64,000 nucleotides of DNA from Shimia marina (GTDB lineage Bacteria; Pseudomonadota; Alphaproteobacteria; Rhodobacterales; Rhodobacteraceae): NCBI RefSeq assembly GCF_001458175.1, contig NZ_CYPW01000027.1, positions 54,256 to 118,255 of the forward strand, read 5' to 3'. The notes under the pieces are model-generated. The model was not told the origin of the DNA. It worked only from the letters and a program-made list of their open reading frames with translations, and did no database searches. The position numbers were made by a program, and so were the translations under genes. Shown in pieces: positions 9,516 through 17,384 of the stretch (positions are counted from its first letter, which is position 1; every line of letters begins with the position of its first letter).

Positions 9516-10619
9516 TTAGTCTATCAGAGCTGCGCGGATCGCTTCGACATTTACGTCACCCTGTTCCGCAATCACGACCATGCGCCCCTGACGACCTTCC
9601 TCTTGTTTCCAAGGGCGATCATACTGATGCCGCACGCGTGCGCCAACCGCCTGCACCAGCAGGCGCATTGGTTTGCCTGCAACCGCTGCATAGCCTTTCA
9701 CGCGCAAGATATTCTGGTCTTTGGCCATTTTTTCGATTTTAGTGGCAAATTTGGCCGGATCAGACTGCTCAGGCACATCCACGACAATGCTGTTGAACGC
9801 GTCATGATCGTGGTCGTGATCATGATGATGGTGATTATCGTCATGGTCATGGTCATGGTCATGGTCATGGTCGTGATGGTGATGATGGTCTTCGTGGTGT
9901 GACGGGCGCGCGTCGATGTCATCCTCTGCGGCCGCTTCCAATCCCAGAATCACGCGTGGATCCACCACGCCTTCTGCCACTTCCACCACAGGCAGGGTGC
10001 GCGGCGCGGCTTTCAAAACGATGTCTTTCGCCTTGGCCGTGCCTTCCGGGCCAGCAAGATCCGGTTTGGTCAAAAGCACGATGTCAGCGCAGTTGATCTG
10101 ATCCTGAAACACTTCCGACAGGGGCGTTTCGTGGTCCAGACCTTCATCTGCCTCACGCTGGGCATCCACCGCGGCGACGTTGCTTGCAAACCGACCATCT
10201 GCAACCGCTTCAGCATCGGCCAGCGCAATCACACCGTCCACGGTGATCTTGGAGCGGATATCAGGCCAGTCAAAAGCTTTGAGCAGGGGTTTGGGCAGCG
10301 CCAGACCGGAGGTTTCGATAAGAATGTGCTCTGGGCGCGGCTCCAGCGCCATCAGGGCTTCGATGGTGGGAATGAAATCATCCGCCACTGTGCAGCAGAT
10401 GCACCCATTGGCCAGTTCCAGAATGTTTTCAGCAGGGCAATCCGGGATGGCGCAGGATTTCAGAATTTCTCCGTCTACACCAACATCGCCAAATTCATTG
10501 ACGATGACGGCGAGGCGCTTGCCCTGTGGGTTTTGCATCAACTCCCGCACAAGCGTGGTTTTACCAGACCCAAGAAAGCCGGTTATGACGGTAACGGGAA
10601 GTTTTTCAAGCGTGCTCAT
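9516..10619 (-). CDS. cobW: CobW family GTPase / cobalt chaperone
   Basis: A 367-residue G3E GTPase thought to deliver Co2+ to the CobNST chelatase. Walker A is GFLGSGKTT near residue 14; the metal-binding CxCC motif is GCICCTV near residue 74. Walker B/switch (ILIETSGLALP) and the NKxD equivalent (LLTKPDLAG) follow. Near residues 235-270 lies a very His/Asp-rich linker made of HD repeats, probably a metal store or sensor; at DNA level it contains a hexamer tandem repeat (9841-9870). A CobW C-terminal domain follows. The ATG at 10619 overlaps the DUF1636 stop (ATGA 10616-10619) and gives the family N-terminus MSTLEKLPVTVITGFLGSGKTT-like, so the upstream extension was dropped. Confidence 0.94.
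   Translation of the reverse strand: MSTLEKLPVTVITGFLGSGKTTLVRELMQNPQGKRLAVIVNEFGDVGVDGEILKSCAIPDCPAENILELANGCICCTVADDFIPTIEALMALEPRPEHILIETSGLALPKPLLKAFDWPDIRSKITVDGVIALADAEAVADGRFASNVAAVDAQREADEGLDHETPLSEVFQDQINCADIVLLTKPDLAGPEGTAKAKDIVLKAAPRTLPVVEVAEGVVDPRVILGLEAAAEDDIDARPSHHEDHHHHHDHDHDHDHDHDDNHHHHDHDHDHDAFNSIVVDVPEQSDPAKFATKIEKMAKDQNILRVKGYAAVAGKPMRLLVQAVGARVRHQYDRPWKQEEGRQGRMVVIAEQGDVNVEAIRAALID
9841..9870. repeat. Hexanucleotide tandem repeat (TCATGG)5 inside cobW
   Basis: Five perfect TCATGG units, flanked by degenerate TCGTGA/TCGTGG/TCATGA units over about 9800-9890. On the minus strand each unit encodes an Asp-His pair of the CobW metal-binding linker. Because the unit is 6 bp, gain or loss of copies would change linker length without breaking the reading frame. 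Confidence 0.9.
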
Positions 10620-10999
10620 TCGGGGATCTCCAGTGGGGGAATGCGGGCTATGCAGTTTTTGCGGAAGTGGGTGGAGCGTTCGCGCCACGGAACCAGACCA
10701 TCGACGGTTTCAGCGTATTTGGTCACGCCTTCTGCGACCAGTTCCGCGTCATCTGCGCCAGTGAAATTGCCATAGACGTAGGTCCAGCGCTCATCGCCGC
10801 CGCGAATGGTGACCGAGCAGCCGGAATCGCAGTTGGAAAAGCAGGCAACGCCTTTCACGGTCACGTTTTCCGGCAAATCTGAGGCCTGTAGCGCTTCAAA
10901 CAGCTGTGTGCCGGGGCGGGGCCCTTCAATGTCGGTGGGCTGGCCCGCACGGCAGGTGGTGCAGACAAGCAGGTCGACTGGAGCGGTTGCATCAGCCAT
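10616..10999 (-). CDS. DUF1636 family Cys-rich protein, first gene of the B12 operon
   Basis: A 127-residue soluble protein whose function is not established. It has CTTCRAG near residue 13 and CFSNCDSGCSV near residue 53, spaced like the ligands of thioredoxin-fold [2Fe-2S] ferredoxins, so metal or Fe-S binding is a reasonable inference. DUF1636 proteins recur beside cobW/cobN in alphaproteobacteria. The ATG at 10999 is preferred because AAGGGA lies 9 nt upstream; a second ATG at 11005 would place that site only 3 nt away. It is the first gene downstream of the cobalamin riboswitch and overlaps cobW by 4 bp, which points to a job linked to cobalt handling or chelatase function. Confidence 0.85.
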   Translation of the reverse strand: MADATAPVDLLVCTTCRAGQPTDIEGPRPGTQLFEALQASDLPENVTVKGVACFSNCDSGCSVTIRGGDERWTYVYGNFTGADDAELVAEGVTKYAETVDGLVPWRERSTHFRKNCIARIPPLEIPE

Positions 11000-11091
11000 G
11001 GTCATCAGTCCCTTTTCAGGAACGGGGGCACACGGGACACCTTTCTTCAGAGCCCGACACCGAAACACCCCGTCCGGTTCATGTCATTTCC

Positions 11092-11260
11092 GCTGGCAGG
11101 TCTCCCGGCTTGCGGATTTCAGGGACATGCCCTGACGGGCCGCCGGCCTTCCCGGAGTGCTCCAGTGGCTGTGGCGGACCTCTCCGGTCACGGTCGCGGG
11201 GGCGGCTGCGCTTTGGGCCTTGACGTCAGGCTCGTTTCACATTCCCTTTTCACCTGCTCA
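11092..11260 (-). promoter_or_regulatory. Cobalamin (AdoCbl) riboswitch
   Basis: Read on the minus strand. The B12 box AAGCCGGGAGACCTGCCA (right end about 11094-11111) matches the consensus closely. Upstream of it are GCCACTGG, the CCCCCGCGACCGTGA block and GGGAA, in the order expected for the cobalamin aptamer. The closing helix P1 is visible: GCAGGT (11252-11257) pairs with ACCTGC (11096-11101). It sits in the 5' leader of the DUF1636-cobW-cobN-cobG-H-I-J operon, ending about 95 nt before the first start codon. High cobalamin should reduce expression of that operon. It is in the wrong orientation to act on cobO. Confidence 0.93.
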
Positions 11261-11333
11261 AAACGAGCAGAAACCAGCGACATTCCGAATGGGCAATGAT
11301 CGCGGCTGTGTCAAGCGCGAACGGAGAGGCAGC

Positions 11334-11951
11334 ATGTCTGAAAACACGGATCAGAACGAGCGTCACAAGGCCAAGATGGCAAAAATCAAAGCGGCACGAG
11401 ACCGTATGATGGCCACCAAGACCGAAGAAAAAGGCTTGATCATCGTGCACACGGGACCCGGAAAAGGCAAAAGTTCTTCGGGATTTGGCATGGTGATGCG
11501 CTGTGTCGCCCATGGCATGCCGGTGGCTGTGGTGCAGTTTATCAAAGGTGCTATGGCGACGGGAGAACGGGCCTTTCTGGAGGAACATTTCCCCGATGAG
11601 GTGCAATTTCATGTGTCAGGGGAAGGGTTTACCTGGGAAACGCAGGATCGCGAACGTGACATTGCCAAAGCAGAAGCCGGCTGGGAGCTGGCCAAGGAGC
11701 TGATCCGCAACCCGGAGATCCGCTTTGTGATGCTCGATGAAATCAACATCGCGCTGCGCAATGACTATCTCAATATCGACGATGTGGTGGATTTTCTGTT
11801 GAGCGAAAAGCCTGAGATGACTCACGTTCTTTTGACCGGGCGCAATGCCAAGCCGGAGCTGATTGAGGCGGCGGATCTGGTGACAGAGATGACTTTGCTG
11901 AAACACCCCTTCCGCGATGGCATCAAAGCGCAGGCGGGGGTGGAGTTCTAG
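11334..11951 (+). CDS. cobO: Cob(I)yrinic acid a,c-diamide adenosyltransferase CobO
   Basis: A 205-residue ATP:corrinoid adenosyltransferase of the CobA/CobO/BtuR family, which attaches the 5'-deoxyadenosyl group to Co(I) corrinoid. The P-loop is HTGPGKGKSSSGFG near residue 43. VVQFIKG, FVMLDEINIALRNDYL and VLLTGRNAKPELIEAADLVTEM are family motifs. The ATG at 11334 follows a GGAGAGG site 6-7 nt upstream; the reading frame is open further left but only through the riboswitch DNA. It heads a plus-strand operon of five genes with overlaps or gaps of 3 bp or less, divergent from the riboswitch-controlled operon. Confidence 0.95.
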   Translation: MSENTDQNERHKAKMAKIKAARDRMMATKTEEKGLIIVHTGPGKGKSSSGFGMVMRCVAHGMPVAVVQFIKGAMATGERAFLEEHFPDEVQFHVSGEGFTWETQDRERDIAKAEAGWELAKELIRNPEIRFVMLDEINIALRNDYLNIDDVVDFLLSEKPEMTHVLLTGRNAKPELIEAADLVTEMTLLKHPFRDGIKAQAGVEF

Positions 11952-11953
11952 CA

Positions 11954-12424
11954 GTGCTGATCGCGCATCTCCCCGCAGGATATCTTGCGGCCAAGGGAGC
12001 GCAGGGTGCTGGCGCGTCAAAAGCCATTTTCTGGGGCATTTTGCTGGGCAGTATCGCGCCGGATTTTGACATGCTTTGGTTCTTTTTTGTGGATAGCCAA
12101 AGCACACATCATCACGACTACCTGACCCACAGGCCGATACTTTGGGCGGGTTTGCTCTTGTTTGGGCTTCTACTCCGGCGTCCGTTTCTGATCGCGGTGG
12201 GGTGTGGCGCACTGTTCCATCTGATGCTTGATAGTATTGCTGGTAAGGTAAGCTGGGGCTGGCCGTTTTTTGAGGGAGCGACGACGCTTGTGACGGTGCA
12301 GGCGACGCATGGTCATTGGATAAAATCCTTCATGGCCCATTGGACTTTTAAGGTGGAATGTCTGATCGTGCTTGTTGCTGTGGCAGTGTTTTTACGGTCA
12401 ACTTTTAAAGGAAAATCAGAATGA
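11954..12424 (+). CDS. Small YdjM/DUF457-like membrane protein (putative membrane-bound metal-dependent hydrolase)
   Basis: A 156-residue membrane protein with about four hydrophobic segments. It has conserved-looking acidic and His positions: IAHLPAGYL, GSIAPDFDML, STHHHDYLTHRP and LFHLMLDSIAGKVSWGWPFF. This pattern (His near the N-terminus, PDxD, HRxxTHS-like, HxxLD) resembles the YdjM/DUF457 family of predicted membrane metal-dependent hydrolases; the enzymatic activity is only a prediction. The start is GTG at 11954, 3 bp after the cobO stop, and the stop overlaps the next gene by 4 bp. Its position inside the cob operon suggests a link to corrinoid synthesis or uptake, but nothing in the sequence proves it. 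Confidence 0.75.
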   Translation: MLIAHLPAGYLAAKGAQGAGASKAIFWGILLGSIAPDFDMLWFFFVDSQSTHHHDYLTHRPILWAGLLLFGLLLRRPFLIAVGCGALFHLMLDSIAGKVSWGWPFFEGATTLVTVQATHGHWIKSFMAHWTFKVECLIVLVAVAVFLRSTFKGKSE

Positions 12425-12768
12425 TAAAACGCCTTCTGACCGAATTTGGCATGGGGACTTCGCTGCGCCGTCAGGATTATACCGAGGCGGCAAGTCGCGC
12501 GGTGAAAGATGCGTTGTGGCACAATTCGATCAATCTTGCGGAGCTGTTTGGCAAAGACAAAGCGGAGATGATCATCACTGTTGAGGTCGCGGTGCAGCAG
12601 CCGGAACAGCTCGACACAGAGGTGATCGCGGCGATCTTTCCTTATGGCCAAGTCACTGTAAAGGCGGTGAAAGGTGGGCTGGATGTGCCGCGCACGGATG
12701 GCGGCAATCCGACCGTGATGGCCAATGTGGCCATTTCCGTGGCGCTTGATGTGGAGGATGTGGCATGA
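12421..12768 (+). CDS. Lin0512 family protein, copy 1
   Basis: A 115-residue soluble protein with the Lin0512 family layout: an N-terminal EFGMGTSLRRQDYTEAASRAVKDALWHNSI block, then IITVEVAVQQPEQLDTEVI and a Gly-rich KGGLDVPRTDGGNPTVMANVAI segment. The biochemical function is unknown to me. It is a paralogue of the next gene, which keeps the same block order (GMG..QDYT.AA.RA..DA..H.SI). It overlaps its upstream and downstream neighbours by 4 bp each (ATGA), so it belongs to the cobO-cobQ operon. Confidence 0.82.
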   Translation: MIKRLLTEFGMGTSLRRQDYTEAASRAVKDALWHNSINLAELFGKDKAEMIITVEVAVQQPEQLDTEVIAAIFPYGQVTVKAVKGGLDVPRTDGGNPTVMANVAISVALDVEDVA

Positions 12769-13109
12769 GCGAGCAGCGTTTCATCATCGAAATAGGCATG
12801 GGCAACGACCAATATGGTCAAGATTACACCAAAGCGGCTGCGCGGGCGATTGAGGATGCCATCCGGCATTCTTCGATTCCGCTGTTCGCGGCTTTGGGCA
12901 AGGATCCCAAAGAGATGCGGGTGCAGGTGACCGTGGGAGTACAAGCACCAGAGCAAGTGGATTGCGCCGCGCTTGTGGAAAAACTGCCGCGAGGCCGGGC
13001 CGAAGTGAAGGCCGTGTTTGGTGGGATGAATGTGACCAATCCAGATGATGGCAATGTGCTGGTCATCGCCTCAGCAGCCGTTGAGGCTTTTTTACCCAAA
13101 CAGGTGTGA
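12765..13109 (+). CDS. Lin0512 family protein, copy 2
   Basis: A 114-residue paralogue of the preceding gene. Shared positions include [44 protein letters not shown], and a closing GGM..TNPDDGN block that corresponds to GGL..PRTDGGN in copy 1. The tandem arrangement and co-translation suggest a heterodimer or heteromultimer, which is an inference from layout only. It ends 1 bp before the GTG start of cobQ. Confidence 0.82.
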   Translation: MSEQRFIIEIGMGNDQYGQDYTKAAARAIEDAIRHSSIPLFAALGKDPKEMRVQVTVGVQAPEQVDCAALVEKLPRGRAEVKAVFGGMNVTNPDDGNVLVIASAAVEAFLPKQV

Positions 13110-13110
13110 T

Positions 13111-14559
13111 GTGACCAAAGCGCTTATGATTCAAGGCACTGGCTCCAATGTGGGCAAGTCAATGCTGGTCGCGGGGCTGTGTCGGGCTGCGGTGAAACGC
13201 GGGCTGTCGGTGGCACCGTTTAAGCCTCAGAACATGTCCAACAATGCGGCGGTGACCTCTGACGGCGGGGAGATCGGGCGGGCGCAGGCGCTGCAAGCGA
13301 TGGCCTGTGGCAAGGCGCTGACGGTGGATATGAACCCGGTTCTGCTAAAGCCTGAGACAGATGTGGGTGCCCAGGTTGTGGTGCAGGGTAAGCGGCTGAC
13401 CACGGCAAAGGCGCGCGATTACGCCAAGCTGAAACCGCAGTTGATGGAGGCGGTGCTAGAAAGCTTCAACCGATTGAAAGCACAGAATGATCTGGTGATT
13501 GTCGAGGGTGCAGGCAGCCCGGCAGAGGTGAACCTGCGCCGGGGAGACATTGCCAATATGGGCTTTGCGCAAGCCGCGGATGTGCCTGTTGTGCTGGCCG
13601 GAGACATCGACCGGGGCGGCGTGATTGCACAGGTCATTGGCACGCAGGCGGTAATCTCTCAGGAAGATGCAGCCAAGGTTGCCGGGTTTATGATCAACAA
13701 ATTTCGGGGCGATCCCAGTTTGTTTGATGACGGCTATGACTTCATCAAACAACGGACTGGATGGCCTGGGTTTGGCGTGTTGCCCTATTTTGGGGATGCG
13801 TGGAAACTGCCCGCAGAGGATGCGCTGGACATCAAAAACGCCAAGCGCGACGGGGGGCTCAAGGTGGTGTGCCTTGGCCTGTCGCGGATTGCCAATTTTG
13901 ACGATCTTGATCCGCTGGCACAGGAGCCCGGCGTGTCGTTGACCATGCTGCGCGCAGGCGCGCCGATCCCCGGCGATGCCGATGTGGTGATCATTCCGGG
14001 CAGCAAATCCACCCGTGGCGATCTGGCGTTTCTGCGTGCGCAGGGGTGGGATATCGATCTTGCCGCGCATGTGCGTCGTGGCGGGCATGTGCTTGGGATT
14101 TGTGGTGGGTATCAAATGCTTGGCGTTTCTGTGCAGGATCCGGATGGGATTGAGGGCCCTGCTGGGGAGACCGAAGGGCTGGGGCTCTTAAATGTGGTCA
14201 CGGAGATGACTGCAGACAAGCGGCTGACCGAAACAGAGGCAGTGCATGTTGCCTCCGGGCAGAGTTTTTGTGGCTATGAAATCCACATTGGACGAACCGA
14301 TGGAGAGGACCGCGCGCGCCCCTTTGCGCGGGTGGCTGGGCGTGATGAAGGGGCGGTGTCTGCGAATGGGCGGATCAGCGGCAGCTATCTGCATGGGATG
14401 TTTCGCGATGACGGGTTCCGCGCGGCTTGGCTGTCTGCACTTGGGGCAGAAGCGGGCCAAGCTGGATATGATGCCACTGTGGAGGCTGTTTTGGACGATC
14501 TGGCGGCGCATATGGAGCGCCATCTGGATGTGGAGGCTTTGCTGCGCGTGGCACGATAA
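13111..14559 (+). CDS. cobQ: Cobyric acid synthase CobQ
   Basis: A 482-residue amidotransferase that amidates four carboxyl side chains of adenosylcobyrinic acid a,c-diamide using glutamine and ATP. The N-terminal dethiobiotin-synthetase-like ATP domain shows [34 protein letters not shown] and [23 protein letters not shown]. The C-terminal triad glutaminase domain has the nucleophile in [13 protein letters not shown] and the His in GSYLHGMF. The start is GTG at 13111 ([12 protein letters not shown]), immediately after the Lin0512 stop; the upstream in-frame ATG at 13045 lies within that gene. Full family length. Confidence 0.95.
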   Translation: MTKALMIQGTGSNVGKSMLVAGLCRAAVKRGLSVAPFKPQNMSNNAAVTSDGGEIGRAQALQAMACGKALTVDMNPVLLKPETDVGAQVVVQGKRLTTAKARDYAKLKPQLMEAVLESFNRLKAQNDLVIVEGAGSPAEVNLRRGDIANMGFAQAADVPVVLAGDIDRGGVIAQVIGTQAVISQEDAAKVAGFMINKFRGDPSLFDDGYDFIKQRTGWPGFGVLPYFGDAWKLPAEDALDIKNAKRDGGLKVVCLGLSRIANFDDLDPLAQEPGVSLTMLRAGAPIPGDADVVIIPGSKSTRGDLAFLRAQGWDIDLAAHVRRGGHVLGICGGYQMLGVSVQDPDGIEGPAGETEGLGLLNVVTEMTADKRLTETEAVHVASGQSFCGYEIHIGRTDGEDRARPFARVAGRDEGAVSANGRISGSYLHGMFRDDGFRAAWLSALGAEAGQAGYDATVEAVLDDLAAHMERHLDVEALLRVAR

Positions 14560-14564
14560 CTTCT

Positions 14565-14598
14565 TGCCTCCGGCGGGGATATTTATAGTCAAATGAAG
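14565..14598. repeat. Dispersed intergenic element, copy A
   Basis: Short motif of the form CCTCCGGCGGGGATATTT followed by ATAGTCAAATGAAG, in the gap between convergent cobQ and the GlxA-type gene. A related copy (CCCCCGGAGTATTT, then GGGTCAGAAGAAG) lies at 40587-40614. From memory, near-identical motifs are frequent between genes in Rhodobacteraceae, where they may act as transcription ends. The CCTCCGGCGGGG core can form only a short stem. Confidence 0.5.
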
Positions 14599-14601
14599 TG
14601 T

Positions 14602-15576
14602 TTAGCGGTCTTCTCTTAGGGCGCGCACAGACGTGGCGTGGGCAGATTTGAAGGCGCGGGCGAAGCTAGTAGGGCTGGAAAAACCGGTCAGCAGGGCGAT
14701 GTCGCGGACAGGAAGGGTGGTGTCCGTGGCCAGGCGCAGAGCCTCTTCCAGTCGCATGCGCAGGTAGACGGCTTGTGGTGTGGCCTGAAGATGGGATTGG
14801 AACGTCAGTTCCAATGTGCGTGTGGAGAGACCCAGAAGCTGAGCGACTTCTGTGATTTTCTTCGGTGCATCAAGGGATTGGCTCATTATGTCCAACGCCT
14901 TAGTCATCTGAGGGTGGTGGTGGATTGCACGTGGCAAAGAGATCGGGCGCTGGGCGCTGGCGGGCATTGGATCATAGAGAAAGGCGCTGCTGACACGGCG
15001 GGCCAGATCGGCACCGTAGCGGGTTTCGATCAGGTAGAGCATCATGTCGATACAGGGGCTGGCACCGCCGGATGTGGCGAAGCGGCCGGAGAGGCAAAAG
15101 CGATCGCGGATTGTGGTAACATTCGGAAATTTAATAGAGAATTCTTCTATGTCTTCCCAGTGTGTGGTGGCCGTGTGGCCGTCTAGAAGTCCGGCCTGCG
15201 CGAGAAACCAGGGGCCGCCATCGATGGCGGCGATAGAGGCACCGCTGTCATAGAGGCGGCGCAATGAGGCGAGCAGGCGCGGCGTGGCTTGCTCTTTGAG
15301 GCGAAAGCCCGCAACCACCAGAAGCAGATCGCAGGAGAGCAGTTGTTCGATGGCTAAGCCGTTGATCTGCAATCCACTTGTCAATGTCGCCGGGGCCTCT
15401 GTGGCGGTGTAGAACTGCCAGCGAAAGAGCGTTTTTCCGGCGCGGCGGTTGGCGGCGCGCATCGGGTCTACTGTGGCGGCAAAGCTCAGCGTGTTGCACT
15501 CATCCAGTACCAGAATGGCGGTGTTCAATGGCGTCGGGTTGGGATGAAAAATATTGGTTTCTGCGGATTTTGACAT
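14602..15576 (-). CDS. GlxA/CdhR-type AraC-family regulator, likely of carnitine catabolism
   Basis: A 324-residue transcription factor. The N-terminal DJ-1/PfpI-like (GATase1-like) domain covers about residues 15-190 (LNTAILVLDECNTLSFAATVDPM; SIAAIDGGPWFLAQAGLLDG). The C-terminal AraC HTH pair covers about 220-320 (ITEVAQLLGLSTRTLELTFQ; PVRDIALLTGFSSPTSFARAFK). This architecture is that of CdhR and GbdR, regulators of carnitine and glycine betaine catabolism in Pseudomonas. It faces the carnitine operon across a 74-bp divergent promoter gap, which supports the CdhR-like role. The ATG at 15576 is preceded by AGGTGAT. The exact effector (carnitine or a breakdown product) cannot be read from sequence. 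Confidence 0.85.
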   Translation of the reverse strand: MSKSAETNIFHPNPTPLNTAILVLDECNTLSFAATVDPMRAANRRAGKTLFRWQFYTATEAPATLTSGLQINGLAIEQLLSCDLLLVVAGFRLKEQATPRLLASLRRLYDSGASIAAIDGGPWFLAQAGLLDGHTATTHWEDIEEFSIKFPNVTTIRDRFCLSGRFATSGGASPCIDMMLYLIETRYGADLARRVSSAFLYDPMPASAQRPISLPRAIHHHPQMTKALDIMSQSLDAPKKITEVAQLLGLSTRTLELTFQSHLQATPQAVYLRMRLEEALRLATDTTLPVRDIALLTGFSSPTSFARAFKSAHATSVRALREDR

Positions 15577-15650
15577 ATCACCTGCGTAAAATGAAAAGTG
15601 TTGCGTGGCAAGCGCGGTACGGTTGGGTCAGATGTCAGAAAGGAATCACC
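15577..15650. promoter_or_regulatory. Divergent promoter region of the regulator and carnitine operon
   Basis: A 74-bp gap between the start codons of the CdhR-like regulator (minus) and the BKACE gene (plus). It must hold both promoters and the regulator site. An AGGA ribosome site lies at about 15641. I could not pick out a convincing operator by eye. Confidence 0.5.
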
Positions 15651-16565
15651 ATGCCGCTGCAAATGAATCGTGAGGTTTTCATCACCTGTGCCGTGACCGG
15701 TTCGGGCGGGACGCAGGATCGCAGCCCGCATGTGCCGCGTAGCCCGAAGCAGATTGCCGAGAGTGCGATTGCCGCAGCGAAAGCAGGCGCGGCGGTGGTG
15801 CATTGTCATGTGCGCGACCCGGACACCGGCGCGCCGAGCCGCGATCTTAATCTCTACCGTGAGGTGACGGACCGCATTCGCGACAGCGAGGTGGATATGG
15901 TGCTGAACCTGACCGCTGGCATGGGCGGTGATATGGTGTTTGGTGACACTGAAAACCCGCTTCCGGTCAATGAGAATGGCACCGACATGGTGGGGGCCAC
16001 GGAGCGGATGGCGCATGTGGTGGAGTGTTTGCCAGAAATCTGTACGCTGGATTGCGGCACGATGAACTTTGCCGAAGCTGATTATGTGATGACCAACACG
16101 CCGGGCATGCTGCGTGCGATGGGGCAGATGATGACTGATCTGGGGGTGAAGCCAGAGATTGAGGCCTTTGACACGGGGCATCTGTGGTTCGCTACTCAGC
16201 TGGTAAAAGAGGGCGTTCTGACCTCCCCGGCGTTGGTGCAACTGTGCATGGGGGTGCCGTGGGGCGCACCAAATGATCTCAACACCTTTATGGCGATGGT
16301 CAACAATGTGCCCTCTGATTGGGATTGGTCGGCCTTCTCGCTGGGCCGGGATCAGATGGCTTATGTGGCGGCCTCTGTGCTGGCGGGGGGCAATGTGCGC
16401 GTTGGGCTTGAGGACAACCTGTGGCTCGACAAAGGTGTGCTGGCTGAAAACTGGCAGCTGGTGGAACGCGCAGGCACCATCATTGAGAACATGGGGACTC
16501 GGGTGATTGGCCCGGCTGAAGTGCGTGAAAAGTTGGGTCTGGTGAAACGCGCGCCGAAGGGCTGA
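15651..16565 (+). CDS. BKACE (DUF849) family enzyme, probable dehydrocarnitine cleavage enzyme
   Basis: A 304-residue Zn-dependent beta-keto acid cleavage enzyme. It is expected to condense 3-dehydrocarnitine with acetyl-CoA to give betainyl-CoA and acetoacetate, the step after carnitine dehydrogenase. Family markers are EVFITCAVTGSG near the N-terminus, the zinc ligands in VVHCHVRDPDTGAPSRDLNLYREV, and the C-terminal GGNVRVGLEDNLWLDKGVLA. The ATG at 15651 follows AAAGGAATCACC. The substrate is inferred from neighbouring carnitine dehydrogenase and the CdhR-like regulator; related BKACE members act on other beta-keto acids. Confidence 0.88.
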   Translation: MPLQMNREVFITCAVTGSGGTQDRSPHVPRSPKQIAESAIAAAKAGAAVVHCHVRDPDTGAPSRDLNLYREVTDRIRDSEVDMVLNLTAGMGGDMVFGDTENPLPVNENGTDMVGATERMAHVVECLPEICTLDCGTMNFAEADYVMTNTPGMLRAMGQMMTDLGVKPEIEAFDTGHLWFATQLVKEGVLTSPALVQLCMGVPWGAPNDLNTFMAMVNNVPSDWDWSAFSLGRDQMAYVAASVLAGGNVRVGLEDNLWLDKGVLAENWQLVERAGTIIENMGTRVIGPAEVREKLGLVKRAPKG

Positions 16566-16677
16566 GGTGTTGCGGCAACGGCAGCGGACGGTGGCACTAG
16601 GTTTGCGCTCAAATCGGATTTGGTGCGCAACACACGGCGTGTCTGTATTGCGTCGGTTTTCCAACGGTATCGCGGCG

Positions 16678-16704
16678 GTGCGATTTTCGGTGTGAAAATC
16701 GCAC
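16678..16704. repeat. Perfect 11-bp hairpin between BKACE and lipocalin genes
   Basis: GTGCGATTTTC (16678-16688), a GGTGT loop and GAAAATCGCAC (16694-16704) form a perfect 11-bp stem with a 5-nt loop. It is not followed by a T-run, so it is not a standard terminator. It may attenuate transcription, stabilise the upstream mRNA or be a copy of an interspersed palindrome. Confidence 0.8.
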
Positions 16705-16771
16705 GCCTAAAGGTTGATTTCGTCCCATGGGATTAAGATTTGTCACAGGTGAGATTGAGAAAGGACAGCCT

Positions 16772-17329
16772 ATGACACGCTTAATTTGGACAGCTTCCAT
16801 AGCGGCCATTGCCGCGTTTGGCCTTGGGGCGACTTTGGCAAGTGCGGAGCGCTACCGTGATAGGCAGGTGCCGATTGAAGCGGTAGAGACGCTGGATCTG
16901 GAGCGGTATTTGGGGTGTTGGCACGAGATTGCACGCTTTCCCAATCGATTTGAAAAGGGCTGTGAAGGCGTTACCGCCGAATACAGCCTGCGTGAAGACG
17001 GTAACATCTCAGTGCTCAACAGCTGTCGCGAAGGGGCTCCGGATGGGCCGCTCAGCACGGCGGAGGGCAAAGCCTGGGTTGTTGAGGGTGGTCAGTTGAA
17101 AGTGACCTTTGTGCCTTGGCTGCCTTTTGCGCGTGGTGATTATTGGGTGCTGTGGATTGATGAGGCCTATTCGGTGGTGGCGATTGGCAATCCGGCGGGA
17201 CGCACCGGCTGGATTCTGGCACGTGACCCGGTGATCTCTGAGAGTCAGCGCGCGGCGGCAGAGGCTGCGTTGGCCCAGAACGGATATGACATCGACAAAC
17301 TATATGACGTGGCGCAACCGCCTCTCTGA
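16772..17329 (+). CDS. Secreted bacterial lipocalin (Blc-like)
   Basis: A 185-residue exported protein. An N-terminal signal peptide (MTRLIWTASIAAIAAFG... with a likely cut after LASA) is followed by a lipocalin barrel with the first conserved region YLGCWHEIARFPNRFEKGC, then VTAEYSLREDGNISVLNSC, and DYWVLWIDEAYSVVAIG as a later strand. No lipobox Cys is present, so unlike E. coli Blc it is probably soluble in the periplasm. The ATG at 16772 follows GAGAAAGGACAG; an earlier in-frame ATG (16727) would bury the signal peptide. It sits between the two carnitine-degradation genes; a role in carrying acyl-carnitines or other amphiphiles is only a guess. Confidence 0.85.
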   Translation: MTRLIWTASIAAIAAFGLGATLASAERYRDRQVPIEAVETLDLERYLGCWHEIARFPNRFEKGCEGVTAEYSLREDGNISVLNSCREGAPDGPLSTAEGKAWVVEGGQLKVTFVPWLPFARGDYWVLWIDEAYSVVAIGNPAGRTGWILARDPVISESQRAAAEAALAQNGYDIDKLYDVAQPPL

Positions 17330-17384
17330 GGCAGGGCGCCGGAGCGGTCGGTAAGACCGCACAGACAGGCAGGAGGAGAGTGCA

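Noticed and set aside
9780-9900. CRISPR-like or regulatory repeat array
   Set aside because: The units are 6 bp, without spacers, and encode the His/Asp linker of CobW in frame.
11260-11333. Possible plus-strand B12 riboswitch before cobO
   Set aside because: The B12 box and aptamer blocks read correctly only on the minus strand; nothing comparable precedes cobO on the plus strand.
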